Source: Meconema thalassinum (lineage: Eukaryota; Arthropoda; Insecta; Orthoptera; Tettigoniidae). Taken from it: a stretch of 64,000 nt of DNA. Where the stretch lies: positions 291,457,065-291,521,064 of the forward strand of contig OX336395.1 of assembly GCA_946902985.2 (NCBI GenBank), read 5' to 3'. A program made the translations under genes and the position numbers. Below are positions 21,347 through 32,167 of the stretch, in pieces (within the stretch, counting starts at the first letter, position 1; every line of letters starts with the position of its first letter). The notes under the pieces are model-generated. The model had not been told where the DNA came from. It worked only from the letters and a program-made list of their open reading frames with translations, and did no database searches.

Positions 21347-23503
21347 AAATTTAGATGGGGAAAATTGGAAAACCTAAAGGAGATCAGAGAAAGTAAAATA
21401 AAAGTATGGAAATTGAAAGACAAAGCTGTACAGGAAGATTTTCAGGAGAGATTGAAGCAACAAATCCCAGTTACTGAAGTGGAAAATGTAGAAGAGGAAT
21501 GGTCCCACTTTAAAAAGGCATTTGCTGGTGCAGCAGAGAGTGCTTGTGGTAGGACGTCAGAAAGAGTTAAAGAGAAGGAGACACCGTGGTGGAATGAGGA
21601 AGTGAGGAAAGCAGTGAAAGAAAAGAAGTCTGCATGGAAAGAATGGAACCGAGATCAAACAGAAGAAAGCAAATGAAAGTATCACGACAGCAAACGGAGG
21701 TGTAAGAAAGTGGTAGGAGAAGAAAATAAGAAAAGTTGGGAAGAATTTACACGAAGAATGGAAACAGATGTAAGTGGCAGTAAAAGGATGCTGTATGGGC
21801 TTCTAAGAAGTAAGAGGAAAGAAAGAGTTCATACAAAGCTGGTGAAAAAGGAAGATGGAGAGTTGTTAACACACCCAGAGGAGATAAAGGGACGATGGAA
21901 GGAGTATTTCGATAAGCTGTTGAATGTGAGCAATTGTACTGGTGAGATCGAAGTGACACAGCCTGACGCCTCTATAACAGAAGATGATATAACAATGCTG
22001 GAGGTGGAATTAGCAGTACAGAAAATGAAGATGGGAACAGCAACAGGGGTGGATGAAATCAGTGTAGAAATGATAAAGGCTGCTGGACCTGTTGGTATGC
22101 AATGGCTGTATCGACTGCTAAAGTGTGTGTGGAAACGGAAATGTGTACCAGAAGACTGGGAGAAAGGGCTAATAATATCAGTGTTTAAGAAAGGGGACAA
22201 GAAAGTGTGTGATAACTATAGAGGGATCACCCTCATATCACAGATAGTAAAAATACTGGAAAGGATATTAGAAAGAAGAATGAGAAGGAAGGTGGAAGGA
22301 GAGTTGCAAGAGGAACAGTATGGCTTCAGGAGTGGAAGATCCACAGTGGACCCAATCTTTAGCTTGAGGCAGGTGATGGAAAAGAACTGGGAATATGGAG
22401 AGGATTTGATCATGACTTTCATAGATCTAGAAAAGGCATATGATAGTGTCCCCAGAGAGAAGGTATGGGAAACCATGGTTAAGAAGAGACTGGGAAGAGA
22501 AATGTTGGAAATGGTGCAAGCAATGTACAACAACTGTGTTAGCAGGGCACTGACCCCAGTTGGAAAGACAGACTGGTTTAGGAACAAGACTGGACTAAGA
22601 CAGGGGAGTGTGCTGTCACCTCTGTTATTCATAATGGTAATGGATGAAATTGTAAAGGAAACAAAGGAAGCATATGGACATAAAGAAATGAAGCTACTAT
22701 TATTTGCAGATGATATTGTGGTCTGGGGAAGGAACACCGAAGAAGTGCAAAATAACTAGATGCACTGAACGAAAATATTCAGAAGTATGGCCTGAAAATC
22801 AGTATAGAGAAAAGCAAGACCATGGTGATGACAAGAGGGGAAAGACAAGGAAAGGGCACTGTGAAAATTGGAAGTCAGAGTTTGGAAATTGTGGACACGT
22901 TCAAATACCTAGGTAGTGAATTGATGCAAACTGGTAGGTTGGACATGGAGATTGGCAGGAGGGTACAGCAGAGCAATGCATTCTATCAAAGTGTAAGAAA
23001 ACTTGTTTGGGATAAGGAAGTACCAAGGAAAAGCAAGGAGGTAATGTATAAAGTGTACTATGTACCCATATTAACTTATGCAGCTGAGACTTGGACCCTG
23101 ACGAGCAGGCAAGAGAGTAGAATTCAAGCCAGTGAAATGAAATTCCTAAGAAGTATGATAGGTAAGACAAGGAAAGACAGAGTGAGGAATGAAGATGTTC
23201 GGAAGGAAGTTGGGATGGGAAAACTAAATGAGAGAATTGAGAAGAATAAACTAAGGTGGTTTGGACATGTAAAGAGGATGGAGGAAAATAGAATACCAAG
23301 ACAGATGCTGGAGGCCAAGTGCAAGGGTAAGAGAGCAAGGGGAAGACCTAGAACAAGGTGGATCGATTCAGTGAAGAACAGCGTGAGAAAAAGAAATCTG
23401 GACTGGGACAAGATCGTGGAAGAAGAATTGTGGAAGGAAAGAGGAAAGTGGAGAAGTGCCATAAATACCCCGACCCGGCAGAAGCTGGATAAGGGGAAAT
23501 GAT
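21347..23503 (+). pseudogene. LINE B ORF2 (reverse transcriptase) with one stop and one frameshift
   Basis: The reading starts in the post-endonuclease linker (KIKVWKLKD, ETPWWNEEVRK). An in-frame TGA at 21674-21676 interrupts it, but the same frame continues at 21677. RT blocks follow: GVDEISVEMIK, DNYRGITLISQ, FIDLEKAYDSVP (~22420-22455), LRQGSVLSPLLF (~22595-22630) and LLFADDIVVWG (~22695-22730). A one-base-type frameshift near 22745-22756 moves the frame, which continues as LDALNENIQKYGLKISIEKSK through FKYLGSELM to RWFGHVKRMEENRIP and RARGRPRTRWIDSV, ending at 23503. Only two lesions in ~2.1 kb suggest a recent insertion. Confidence 0.9.
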
Positions 23504-23514
23504 GATGATGATGA
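21347..23514 (+). mobile_element. LINE B, 5'-truncated, near-intact, 9-bp TSD
   Basis: TATATGTTT is duplicated at 21338-21346 and 23515-23523, inside the foldback body whose uninterrupted sequence is visible at ~54460-54485. The 3' terminus is a (GAT)n trinucleotide run. Truncation lies just after the endonuclease domain. Confidence 0.93.
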
Positions 23515-24035
23515 TATATGTTTTAACATAAATATTCATAAATATCTGTTGAGAGTCAGCTACTGGAATTTTGTGATCGCAGAGCGAGCGTTGGGTGTTA
23601 TATCTTTGTCTTTCAAGAGCTTTGAACGACCGACGCATGCGCTCTGTGGGCTTGCAATGCCTTATGCAGCCATATGTTTACATCAGCCGTCCCTCAGTAA
23701 TATTGTCACCGCAGTCATTTGAAGACAATGCGCTGTGTAGAAATTAGTGTTGGTGATTTTAAGGTACAGTGCTATTTCTTGTCTCATATTCGCCAGTTTA
23801 TTTACGCGAACATATGGACGGTGGGTATTCCATGTCGGTAATTTATTATAGTTCGATGTTGTGTTTATGTCCGACATGTTGGATTTTGAGCGCATGCGCG
23901 AAGTTATCGTTACCTAATTGGTCAATGAACGAGCTCTGATTGGCTGGAGAAACTGTATCATAATGGAAAACAGTGTTATAATGACCATCATTATGATACA
24001 GTTATCTGACACATAATAGTGAGGGTCGAACATAA

Positions 24036-24287
24036 ACTGTTTAACGTATTTAATAATTATCATTACTTTCATGATTTCAGAGTAGTTGCTGGAAATGCTG
24101 TCCTTCATTTTCTAAACACACATTGCACAACGTAGGAAGTTTTGGTACACCCGCTGTAATTCATCCTGGAACAAATCGCCAAAGGACGAAATTCTCCCTC
24201 AAATGTATTATCTCTTAATACACTGAGGGATACATTATTCAACTCCAATGAAAATAAAAATAATCGACCAATTTAATTTCAAAAATT
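24036..24287. other. No gene recognised
   Basis: AT-rich flank between the foldback repeat and the SINE; nothing supported. Confidence 0.4.
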
Positions 24288-24307
24288 ATTAACCATTTAA
24301 CACCGGA

Positions 24308-24675
24308 CCGACAGTAGTGGCTACGCTGGCTAAAGCGCAGCATTAGGTCATGGGGCCAAGCTCTCTGCTGACTCGGTAGACGCGTGGGTTCGAGCCCCAC
24401 CGTCGGCCGTCCTTGAAATGGTTTTCCGTGGTTTCCCATTTTCAACACCAGGCAAATGCTGGGACGGTGCCTTCCGACAGGCCACGGCCGCTTCCTTCCA
24501 AATCCTTGTCCAGTTTCATTCACCATCATTCATTTCATCTCTCATTAACTCCTCTCATGAGGTTGGCGTCAGGAAGGGCATCCGGCCGTAAAAACCATCG
24601 CCACAAAGGCTTCCATCGCATCTCATCCCCGACCCCGTTTGAAAAACGGGAATAATAAGGGGTAGACATACATAC
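24308..24675 (+). repeat. tRNA-derived CORE-like SINE with long TSD
   Basis: Flanked by ATTAACCATTTAACACCGGA (24288-24307) and a copy with one change (24676-24695). The head is tRNA-like: A box around GTGGCTACGCTGGCTAAAG, B box GGGTTCGAGCCCC (~24388-24400). Then come the conserved block TTTTCCGTGGTTTCCC (~24421) and GGCAAATGCTGGGACGGTGCC (~24453-24473). The tail is a (CATA)n run. The related SINE at 52590-53090 shares the TTTCCGTGGTTTCC and GCAAATGCTGGGA core. Confidence 0.9.
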
Positions 24676-24695
24676 ATTAACCATTTAACATCGGA

Positions 24696-25754
24696 GTGAA
24701 AGGAGCCCATTAGGGCACCAGACTCCAAGCATTTTTTCTATCGCCATTAGGTGATAACGGACTGAAAGAGAGTACTACTAGTCTCTGGTATTTCGTATCG
24801 GTGCAGTTATTTCCTTCTCGAGAGCCTCCCGAGTACGCGGATTGTTTCTGTATACCTTTTGTTTGAGGTTCCTCCAGAAATAAAAATCGCACGGCACTGA
24901 AACTTACGAACACATTTACTGTAAGACTTCTTCTTGATAAGATAAGTTTCCACTAGGAAAATTCGATGTTTTGTTCTATCCCTAACCATGTTCACGGGGT
25001 ACACACATAGGCTACACTACTTCTCAACAAGTTTTTGATGTGTAACATATTTCCACTCGGTTGCTGGATATTTTTGTGGGAGAAATTTTGAAAAATGGGG
25101 CGGAAGTGGATCGGAACGATCGAGATGGCACCAGCTGGCACACTTCCGTTCGATCGAACGGAAGTGTGCTAGCTGGCAGTGGTTGATCGAACGGAAGTGT
25201 AAGACGCACTGCCTACTCGATCGATGGATCCAGCTGGCAGTGGTAAGAGAAACAATGAGCGCGCGGTGTCGGAAATTGATACCATGACGTACTCTCGGCC
25301 ATGTGGAATGTATATGACATACTGAACGGTAATCGCTCATGCGAACTCTGGTGTCAAGTGATTGAAACAAAGCACATGGTACATGTTCGAAGTCTTCGTA
25401 TCAGTATTTAAATGGTAAAATGCCTTAATATCAAACATTGTGAGTAGTCGGCATTGCCGGTATTATGTTTCTGCACAATGGCTATTCAAATATTCACCCA
25501 CATAACGGTAATGCAGTCATCAATATTATATAATGTAATCGTTGTGGTTATACGAGAATCGAGCAAGCCTACATGAACTATTGCTGAATACATTCTCTTT
25601 ACTCACAAGAGGGCCTATTCAAAAAGCATTTTAAACTCAATTTCACGCAGGAACATTATCGAAACAAGCAAAATATAAATGAAACTTAATTCCGTAGTGC
25701 AGTATTATTGGAACGTGGAAACAAGTCACCATCTTGTGCACAATATTTGCGTAG
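24696..25754. other. No gene recognised; contains palindrome
   Basis: No supported gene. Notable is the GATCGAACGGAAGTGT palindrome cluster at ~25131-25200, listed separately. Confidence 0.4.
25131..25200. repeat. Perfect-core palindrome GAACGGAAGTGTG cluster
   Basis: CACACTTCCGTTCGA is immediately followed by TCGAACGGAAGTGTG (25139-25168 approx.), with CCAGCTGG and CTAGCTGG extending the arms. A third copy, ATCGAACGGAAGTGT, follows at ~25186-25200. It could be a transposon end-to-end junction or a regulatory palindrome. Confidence 0.75.
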
Positions 25755-25835
25755 TCGAAATAGCTGTGGGGTTAGCGCCTATGACTGTGAGTCTAGAGAT
25801 CTCTGGTTCGAATCCCGGACGGGCTGGATATTTTT
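25755..25835 (+). repeat. tRNA-like sequence (SINE head or tRNA pseudogene)
   Basis: GTGGGGTTAGCGCC resembles an A-box region and CTGGTTCGAATCCCGGAC is a good B box (~25803-25820). Spacing is tRNA-like, but the acceptor stem does not pair clearly and there is no CORE block after it, so a functional tRNA gene is unlikely. Confidence 0.45.
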
Positions 25836-26294
25836 GCTACCAGATTATCATTTTAAACGATATCAATATGACTCATTTTAACAGAATCCATATGAAATTA
25901 CGTGTTGGTCTGTGAATTAAGAGGACCTGTTTATAAGGAATTTAAGGTTATGAGCGGTGTTGCGTCTTTTAATCTAGTTCAAGGGTCTCCAAACTACGGC
26001 CCGGGGGCCACATCCGGCCCGCGGACAGATTTTGTCCGGCCCGCGGAGAGCTAGCATACTTGAAAACTCCTTTTAGAGAACATATTTGTTTATAGCAAAT
26101 TAAATTTAGTTTACTGAAGTATTCTAATTTTATGTTGAATAATTATTAATATGACATCTAGATTGATATGGTCATGGGCTAACTACTCATAACATTGTTG
26201 TAGGCTTATTGTTATTGTTTTTGTGATAAGTTGGATAAAGAAACACAGAATTGTAATGAGTAAAGACATGTATAACATGCAGACATATGAAATA

Positions 26295-28090
26295 CTAATG
26301 AGATTTATGTAATTGAGATTTTCCACTGACAATAGTTTGTAGTTGTGGACTAATTTTACTTGTACCAATTATTAAAAGAGATTTAAGATGCTCATCAGTT
26401 AATTTAGATCTGTAAACATTTTTTGTGTACTTCATTTTGGAGAAGGTCTTCTCACACAAATAAGTAGTACCAAAAACAGAAAACAGCCCACGAGCAAATT
26501 TATGCAAATTATCAAATTGTGTCAGTGGAAGACTCTTATAAAATTCCAACAAAGATGAGTTTTGATATTTGTTCTTAATTATATCACTGCACTGTAGTTC
26601 AATCATTTCCATTTGAAGTTCCGGGGCTAGGGTTTCAATGTCAGTATCAAAAGGATCCTGAAAAATCTTAATTTGATTCGCAAAGGCATCGAAGTCCGAG
26701 AAACGAGTATCAAAATTTATTTTCAAAGCACTCAAAGTTTCGATTGCAAAATCGATAGGAAACTCAGTCTCAGTGGTGTGGCTGAATATTTCACATGTTT
26801 TAAAATGTGAAAAACATTTACTTCGTAGTTGTGATTGAAACAGTATCAATTTCTTCCGGAATGATTTGATATTAGTGTATAAATCAGGAAGATGCTGGTT
26901 TTCTCCTTGCAATCTCAAATTCAGTTCGTTCACATGTTTTGTCAAATCAACATAGAATGCTAACTTCCACAGCCATGCGTTGTTTTGTAATTCAGTAAGA
27001 GGGCGATGCTTTTCATTCAGAAAAAATCGATCACTGCTCGAAGTTCAAAAAAGCGCTGAAGGACTTTCCCACAACTAAGCCAACGTACGGCAGTATGATA
27101 AAGTAAGTCATTTTCTCCAATCTCTTCAATAAATTGTCGGAATTGTCGGTGATTCAGCCCAAAAGATCTCATAAAGTTAACAGTTGATATGACTGGTTTC
27201 AGAACTTCAGACATATCCAAACATTTTCCGCACAAAGACTGTTGATGAATGATACAATGTAAGACTAATGGTTTTGAACCACCGTCATTTTCTACAGCCT
27301 TTGACACAAGAGCGACCACTCCTTTATCTTTCCCACTCATGTTTTTGCCTCCATCAGTTGTAATACATTTCAAGTTTTTCCATCGAAGGTTCTTTTGATT
27401 AATGGCCATTTCAACTCCTTTAAAAATATCTGTACCAGTAGTTGTGCCATGAATACTATACATATCAAGAAGTTCTTCATGCACTTCATAGCTTTTATCT
27501 ACTCCTCGAATATAAATCAACACCTGAGCAGTATCTGACACATCCGTTGACTCATCCAAGGCCAAAGAAAACCACTCAACATCTCCATTTTTGTCGAACA
27601 GTTGAGAGGATATATTTTCAGCGATGTTTTCTACCCTTCGAGCCACAGTGTTTGCTGATATACTGACAGTTTTTAATAAATTTACCTTTTCAGGGCACAT
27701 TTCTTCGACTGCTGCAATTATGCATTCTTTGATCATTTCTCCATCGGTGAATGGTTTTCCACGTTTTGCAATTTCAAGAGCCACACGAAAGCTGGCACGA
27801 GTTGCAGCCTCTTGTTCGGTTTTGAGTTTTGTAAATGAAGATTGCTGCGATTTCAATCCGCGCTTCATAGCTTCGAATTTTTCTGTCCGCAAACTTCCTG
27901 TATATTTTGAGTAATTTTGAAAATGTTTTGTTTCATAATGACGTTTAATGTTATATTCCTTGAGAACGGCTATGCTTTCATTGCAAATCAAACATAGCGC
28001 CTTGTTACTGGACTCAATTACGAAATACTGAATGTTCCACTCATCTTTGAATTTTCTGCATTCACTATCAATTTTTCGCTTCTTTTCCAT
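26295..28090 (-). pseudogene. hAT transposase (BED finger), one frameshift
   Basis: The cut-and-paste transposase starts at ATG 28090. A BED zinc finger (CLICNES...IKRHYETKH) lies at residues ~33-56. The catalytic region contains LALDESTDVSDTAQVL and CITTDGGKNMSGKDKG (two Asp positions), the HCIIHQQSLCGK block and a TAVRWLSCGKV segment. A frameshift occurs at the A6 run 27021-27026 (+ strand): the first frame ends at 27017-27019 and the second carries on with TKHVNELNLRLQGEN to the C-terminal dimerisation region (FGTTYLCEKTFSKMKY, YRSKLTDEHLKSLL), ending at 26295. Total would be close to 600 residues. It resembles the hAT group related to vertebrate GTF2IRD2-like sequences (recollection). A single homopolymer slip could also be an assembly error. 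Confidence 0.93.
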
Positions 28091-28471
28091 ACTACTAAAT
28101 CACACACAAAAGCAACAATTCAAATCAAAATACTGTTACAAAGATGTCTTAAACTTAAACACGCACAAACACGTTTTAAGGAGGTACGCACTATTTTATT
28201 TCACAAGTGTCATAGGAACTGACTTGTGGTTGCGCAACTAGCCTTCTTATATATTCCAATTACTGCCATCTAGAAGTGAGTGGAAGACACCAGAACTCTC
28301 TCGAACCAACGAGATTACTCTGTACGTGCTATTAGCACCATCTGTTAGCGATAGAAGGTACTACCTATTTCCGCTTGTGTCCACCAGATGTCGTGTCACG
28401 TTACTCCTCATGGCTCGTACTCTACGACTAATCTAGAAATTACAGATAATGACAGGAAAATTAATAATATG

Positions 28472-28590
28472 CAGTGTTGCCGTTTTGCGGACTTTAGTCC
28501 GATTTGCAGCCTTTTTTCAACGTTGCGTACTTTTTCGGACTTTTTTTTTTCATCAGTGGACTATTTCACTTTTTACCACCGGCAACAATG
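28472..28590. mobile_element. 119-bp hAT-type MITE nested in the hAT leader
   Basis: ATAATATG is duplicated on both sides (28464-28471 and 28591-28598). The ends are CAGTGTTGCCG and, from the right, CATTGTTGCCGG. It has no coding capacity. It sits upstream of the transposase start, so it may have altered that promoter. Confidence 0.92.
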
Positions 28591-28674
28591 ATAATATGGT
28601 TTTGGCCCTCGGAACTTACTGGAGTAATCAGTATGGCCCTAAGGCTGGAAAGTTTGGAGACCCCTGATCTAGTT

Positions 28675-29024
28675 GATCCATATCGTATTCTTTATTTATG
28701 CTAGTGCTGGTGGAAGATACAAATCATCTAATAAAATGAGTTCCGTGTTATAAACTACAATATCTGTAAAACACTCGCTTTTACAATAGATTAATATTTG
28801 AGCCAATAATAGTATAAAATACCGGTGTATCAACAATTTCACGAGAGGTTTCGTCTATGTCAGATGTTACACATCATATGCGACTACTGTAAGTCTCGTA
28901 AAGTTTTCTCACAACTAGTTTGCCAGCTGCGTATGTAACAAATGCTATGACTACATTTGGGGATTCCCGATCCACTGTTTTGTATGCGGTAAATAATAGT
29001 TACCTGGCCGTAATTTATCGCCTC
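28675..29024. other. No gene recognised
   Basis: AT-rich; nothing supported. Confidence 0.4.
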
Positions 29025-29039
29025 CTAATGGTTACCATA

Positions 29040-30572
29040 TTTAGGGGATTGCCAGTGTGGTTTTAGAAATAACAGGTCCACTACTGACCAGATCTTTACT
29101 ATCATGCAGATTCTGGAGAAATGCTATGGACAATATTGATGTACATCAGCTGTTCATAGATTTCAAACAAGCATATGACAACATCAGGATAGATCAGTTA
29201 TGGAAGGCAATGCAAGAGGCAGGAGTACCTTCTAAACTTATAAGACTGGTACAAATGACATTAACCAAAACCAGGTGTAAAGTGAAGGTGGAAGGTTTAT
29301 TATCAAAGACCTTTGAGGTTAATCAGGGATTACGTCAGGGTGATGTAATCTCTACACTCCTATTCAGTATTGCCTTAGAGCAGTGGTTCTGAACCCGTAG
29401 AAGTCTGCGGACCACTCAGCGTGAAATTGGATCATGTAAGGACCGCCCTTCATCCTCCCCCCCCCCTCCCCCCCTCCCCCTCCCCCGCCCCCCCCTCCCC
29501 CCCCCAATACACCTTATCAGTTGTAACACTTCCTCAATAACACTTATTTTGAAGATATTTCAAAACCTGATAGTCATCGCCGCGAATACATTCGGACGAT
29601 TCTCGTTCAACGGACATCGTTTTCGAAATCCCCATTTATTGGCCACTTTTTAATGCGTTCTGGTGGACCCTTTTCTCCCGCGGACCACTCCCGAGGCAGT
29701 CGCGGACCACCGGTTAAGAACCATTGCCTTAGAGAAAGTCATGCGAATGACACAAGATTGCAACCCAGGAGGAACATTATTGAACCGAGTGACACAAGAT
29801 CTCGCATATGAAGATGATATTGACATATTGGCTAGGAGGAAGCGGAATCTTGAAAGAAAACTGGGAAAGTTAGAAGAGTATGGCGCTGAGATGGGGCTAG
29901 AGATAAACCAGTCAAAGACCAAGAACATGCTGGCATCCAGGAGAAAATACAGTGAAACGACAAAAGTGCATTTAAATAGCAATGAATATGAACAATGCAA
30001 TCTTGGGTCAATAGTAACAGAAAATAACAACACAAGAGAAGAAATATATACCAGGAGTTACTATGCGTTAGGCGAGGTATTCCAGACGAGAAGCCTAAGT
30101 AGGAATCTGAAATTAATTATCTATCCCACACTGTGAGACCGGTGGTGACCTATGGTTCAGAGGCATGGACTATGACGCAAGGGGATGAGGAGTTATTACG
30201 AAGATGGGAAAGGAGGATACTTAGGAAAATATATGGGCTATTGAATGATAGTGGATTTTGGCGAATCAGAAACAATAGAGAGACCAGATTTAGTAGCCGA
30301 AATTAAAAGCAATAGATTGAGATGGCTATGGCATGTTGAAAGAATGACAGAGAACCGGATGGCAAAGAAAGTCTTTGAAGGTAAACCTGGAGGGTGTCGT
30401 ATGAGGGGTAGACGAAGGAAAAGATGGTTGGATGACGTAGAGGATGACCTGAGGAGAAAGGGAGTAAAATGATGGAGAGCCAAGGCCGTGATCCGAGAGG
30501 AGTGGGTGAAGATTGTCCAGGAGGCCAAGGTCCTACATGGGCTGTAGCGTCAAGGAGTAAATAAGTAAGTAA
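29040..30572 (+). pseudogene. LINE E reverse transcriptase remnant inserted in a minisatellite
   Basis: RT begins at the motif [13 protein letters not shown] (~29060), continues through FIDFKQAYDNI (~29155-29185), GLRQGDVISTLLFSIALE (29325-29380), is split by a MITE, then resumes as KVMRMTQDCNPGG, LAYEDDIDILARR (the ADD box changed to EDD, ~29803-29840), MGLEINQSKTK, VTENNNTREEI, YGSEAWTMTQGDEE, LRWLWHVERMTENR and GRRRKRWLDDVEDDL. Several frameshifts occur (~29125, ~30130, ~30245). The 3' tail is (TAAG)n at ~30560-30573. The minisatellite phrase ATGGTTACCAT occurs just before 29040 and just after the tail, serving as a likely TSD. Confidence 0.85.
29381..29726. mobile_element. hAT-type MITE (346 bp) inside LINE E
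   Basis: The perfect 8-bp duplication CCTTAGAG lies at 29373-29380 and 29727-29734. The ends are CAGTGGTTCTGAACC and, from the right, CAATGGTTCTTAACC. Removing it restores the RT reading SIALE-KVMRM. It includes a nearly pure C tract at ~29457-29506. Inner arms TGCGGACCACT and AGTGGTCCGCGGG extend the inverted structure. Confidence 0.95.
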
Positions 30573-30573
30573 G

Positions 30574-31395
30574 TATATGGTTACCATGACAACAAGTGTT
30601 CCTCATCTAGGCCTCCTATATGGTTACCATGGCAACAAGTGTTCCTCATCTAGGCCTCCTTTATTATGGTTATCACGGCGACAAGTATTCGTCATTTACG
30701 CCTCCATATGGTTACCATGACAACAAGTGTTCCTCATCTAGGCCTCCTATATGGTTACCATGACAGCAAGTGTTCTTCATCTAGGCCTCCTATATGGTTA
30801 CCATGGTAACAAGTGTTCCTCATCTAGGCCTCCTTTATTATGGTTATCACGGCGACAAGTATTCGTCATTTACGCCTCCATATGGTTACCATGACAACAA
30901 GTGTTCCTCATCTAGGCCTCCTATATTATGGTTTCCATGACAGCAAGTATTCCTCATCTAGGCCTCCTTTATTATGGTTATCACGGCGACAAGTATTCGT
31001 CATTTACGCCTCCATATGGTTACCATGACAACAAGTGTTCCTCATCTAGGCCTCCTATATTATGGTTACCATGACAACAAGTGTTCCTCATCTAGGCCTC
31101 CTATATTATGGTTACCATGACAGCAAGTGTTCCTCATCTAGGCCTCCTATATTATGGTTACCATGACAGCAAGTGTTCATCATCTAGGCCTTCTATATTG
31201 TTACCATGTCAACAAGTGTTCATCATCTAGGCCTCCTATATTATGGTTACCATGACAGCAAGTGTTCCTCATCTAGGCCTCCTATATTATGGTTACCATG
31301 ACAGCAAGTGTTCATCATCTAGGCCTTCTATATTGTTACCATGTCAACAAGTGTTCGTCATCTAGGCCTCCTATAAGGTCATCATGACAACAAGT
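30574..31395 (+). repeat. Minisatellite, 43-46 bp unit with higher-order pattern
   Basis: About 18 copies of ATGGTTACCATGACAACAAG + TGTTCCTCATCTAGGCCTCC. A variant with TTATCACGGCGACAAG and ATTCGTCATTTACGCC recurs at ~30665, ~30840 and ~30975, separated by several standard units, so the array grew partly by copying multi-unit blocks. A late pair (TTCTATATTGTTACCATGTC) recurs at ~31187 and ~31325. It also continues left of LINE E. Confidence 0.95.
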
Positions 31396-32165
31396 ATGTT
31401 TAATGATGCTGTGAAGATTGCTAAGATTCAGTGATCACAACCTAATCATCATCCACTTGGGGAACCTTAAAAATGTGTCCTAAATTGTAGCTTTATGATG
31501 TTTTATTTGCATCAGTCTGCCCTAAAGTTCCAAATGGAATCAGGGTTCTTCATTTGAAATGACTACACTGCGATTAATTCCGACACACAAAATAAATGTA
31601 ACTAAATGACTGCAGAATCCATGTATTTATGTTCTACCATTGCCATTACAAACTGATATGTGTATTAAAATCTCCATAAAACCCACGGAACACAGTTAAG
31701 TCCTCCAATATGGCTCCTGATCAACAGGATACAGTACTGTTCATAAGCAAGTGAAGCGCTACAGTGGAAACTAGTCTGGATAGGAAAGAAGCATTAATTG
31801 CAGTGTTGAACTGAACACCAAATGTGTAATACATTATTTTAATAAATTATAGATAAACCTATTCTTGAGAAAACATACTAAGAATATTATGTGAAATAAC
31901 TTTCAAAGAAATTCTGAAAAGCTCATTTCATTTGTTTGTATTTTGGAGAATTGCTGTGTTGGACAACATCTCTGATATATTCACGGGAAAATAATCACCG
32001 CCGCTCTCAAAATGTTGTTTCCCAAATAAACATTCATTTCTTCCGCTCTGAACAATTGTGTAAAGGATTTTGTATTGAAAACAAGAAGTGGAAATATATT
32101 CCAATTAAATGGAGGCAAATTTACCATATTTACCGTATCTTAATTAGTATTCAGTTTTATCATTT
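31396..32165. other. No gene recognised
   Basis: AT-rich DNA with short frames only; no repeat or coding match seen. Confidence 0.4.
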
Positions 32166-32167
32166 GA

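Larger units (their letters stand above)
21183..24032 (+). repeat. Foldback hairpin plus body A, split by LINE B
   Basis: The hairpin is at 21183-21304. Body A starts at ~21305 and resumes at ~23515 after the LINE. The body matches the copies at 13671-14218 and 54431-54986 and ends at GGTCGAACATAA (~24026-24036). It keeps the GCATGCGC (23635) and GCGCATGCGCG (23890) palindromes and the ATTGGTCAATG and GATTGGCTGG boxes (~23920-23945). Confidence 0.88.
25980..28666 (-). mobile_element. hAT transposon with perfect 8-bp TSD
   Basis: ATCTAGTT is duplicated at 25972-25979 and 28667-28674. The ends are CAAGGGTCTCCAAACT on the left and CAGGGGTCTCCAAACT read from the right (one mismatch in 16). Inside is one transposase gene on the minus strand. 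Its upstream region contains a separate 119-bp MITE (28472-28590). It looks recent. Confidence 0.95.

Noticed and set aside
21747..23462. Minus-strand frames of 70-173 codons across LINE B
   Set aside because: They are the complement of the Lys/Glu-rich RT coding strand, with the typical Ser/Phe/Leu shadow composition.
25755..25835. Functional tRNA gene
   Set aside because: Good B box, but the acceptor and anticodon stems do not pair convincingly and it fits a SINE head better.
30574..31395. CRISPR-like array because of regularly spaced repeats
   Set aside because: Units are contiguous tandem repeats of 43-46 bp with no unique spacers, in a eukaryotic context.
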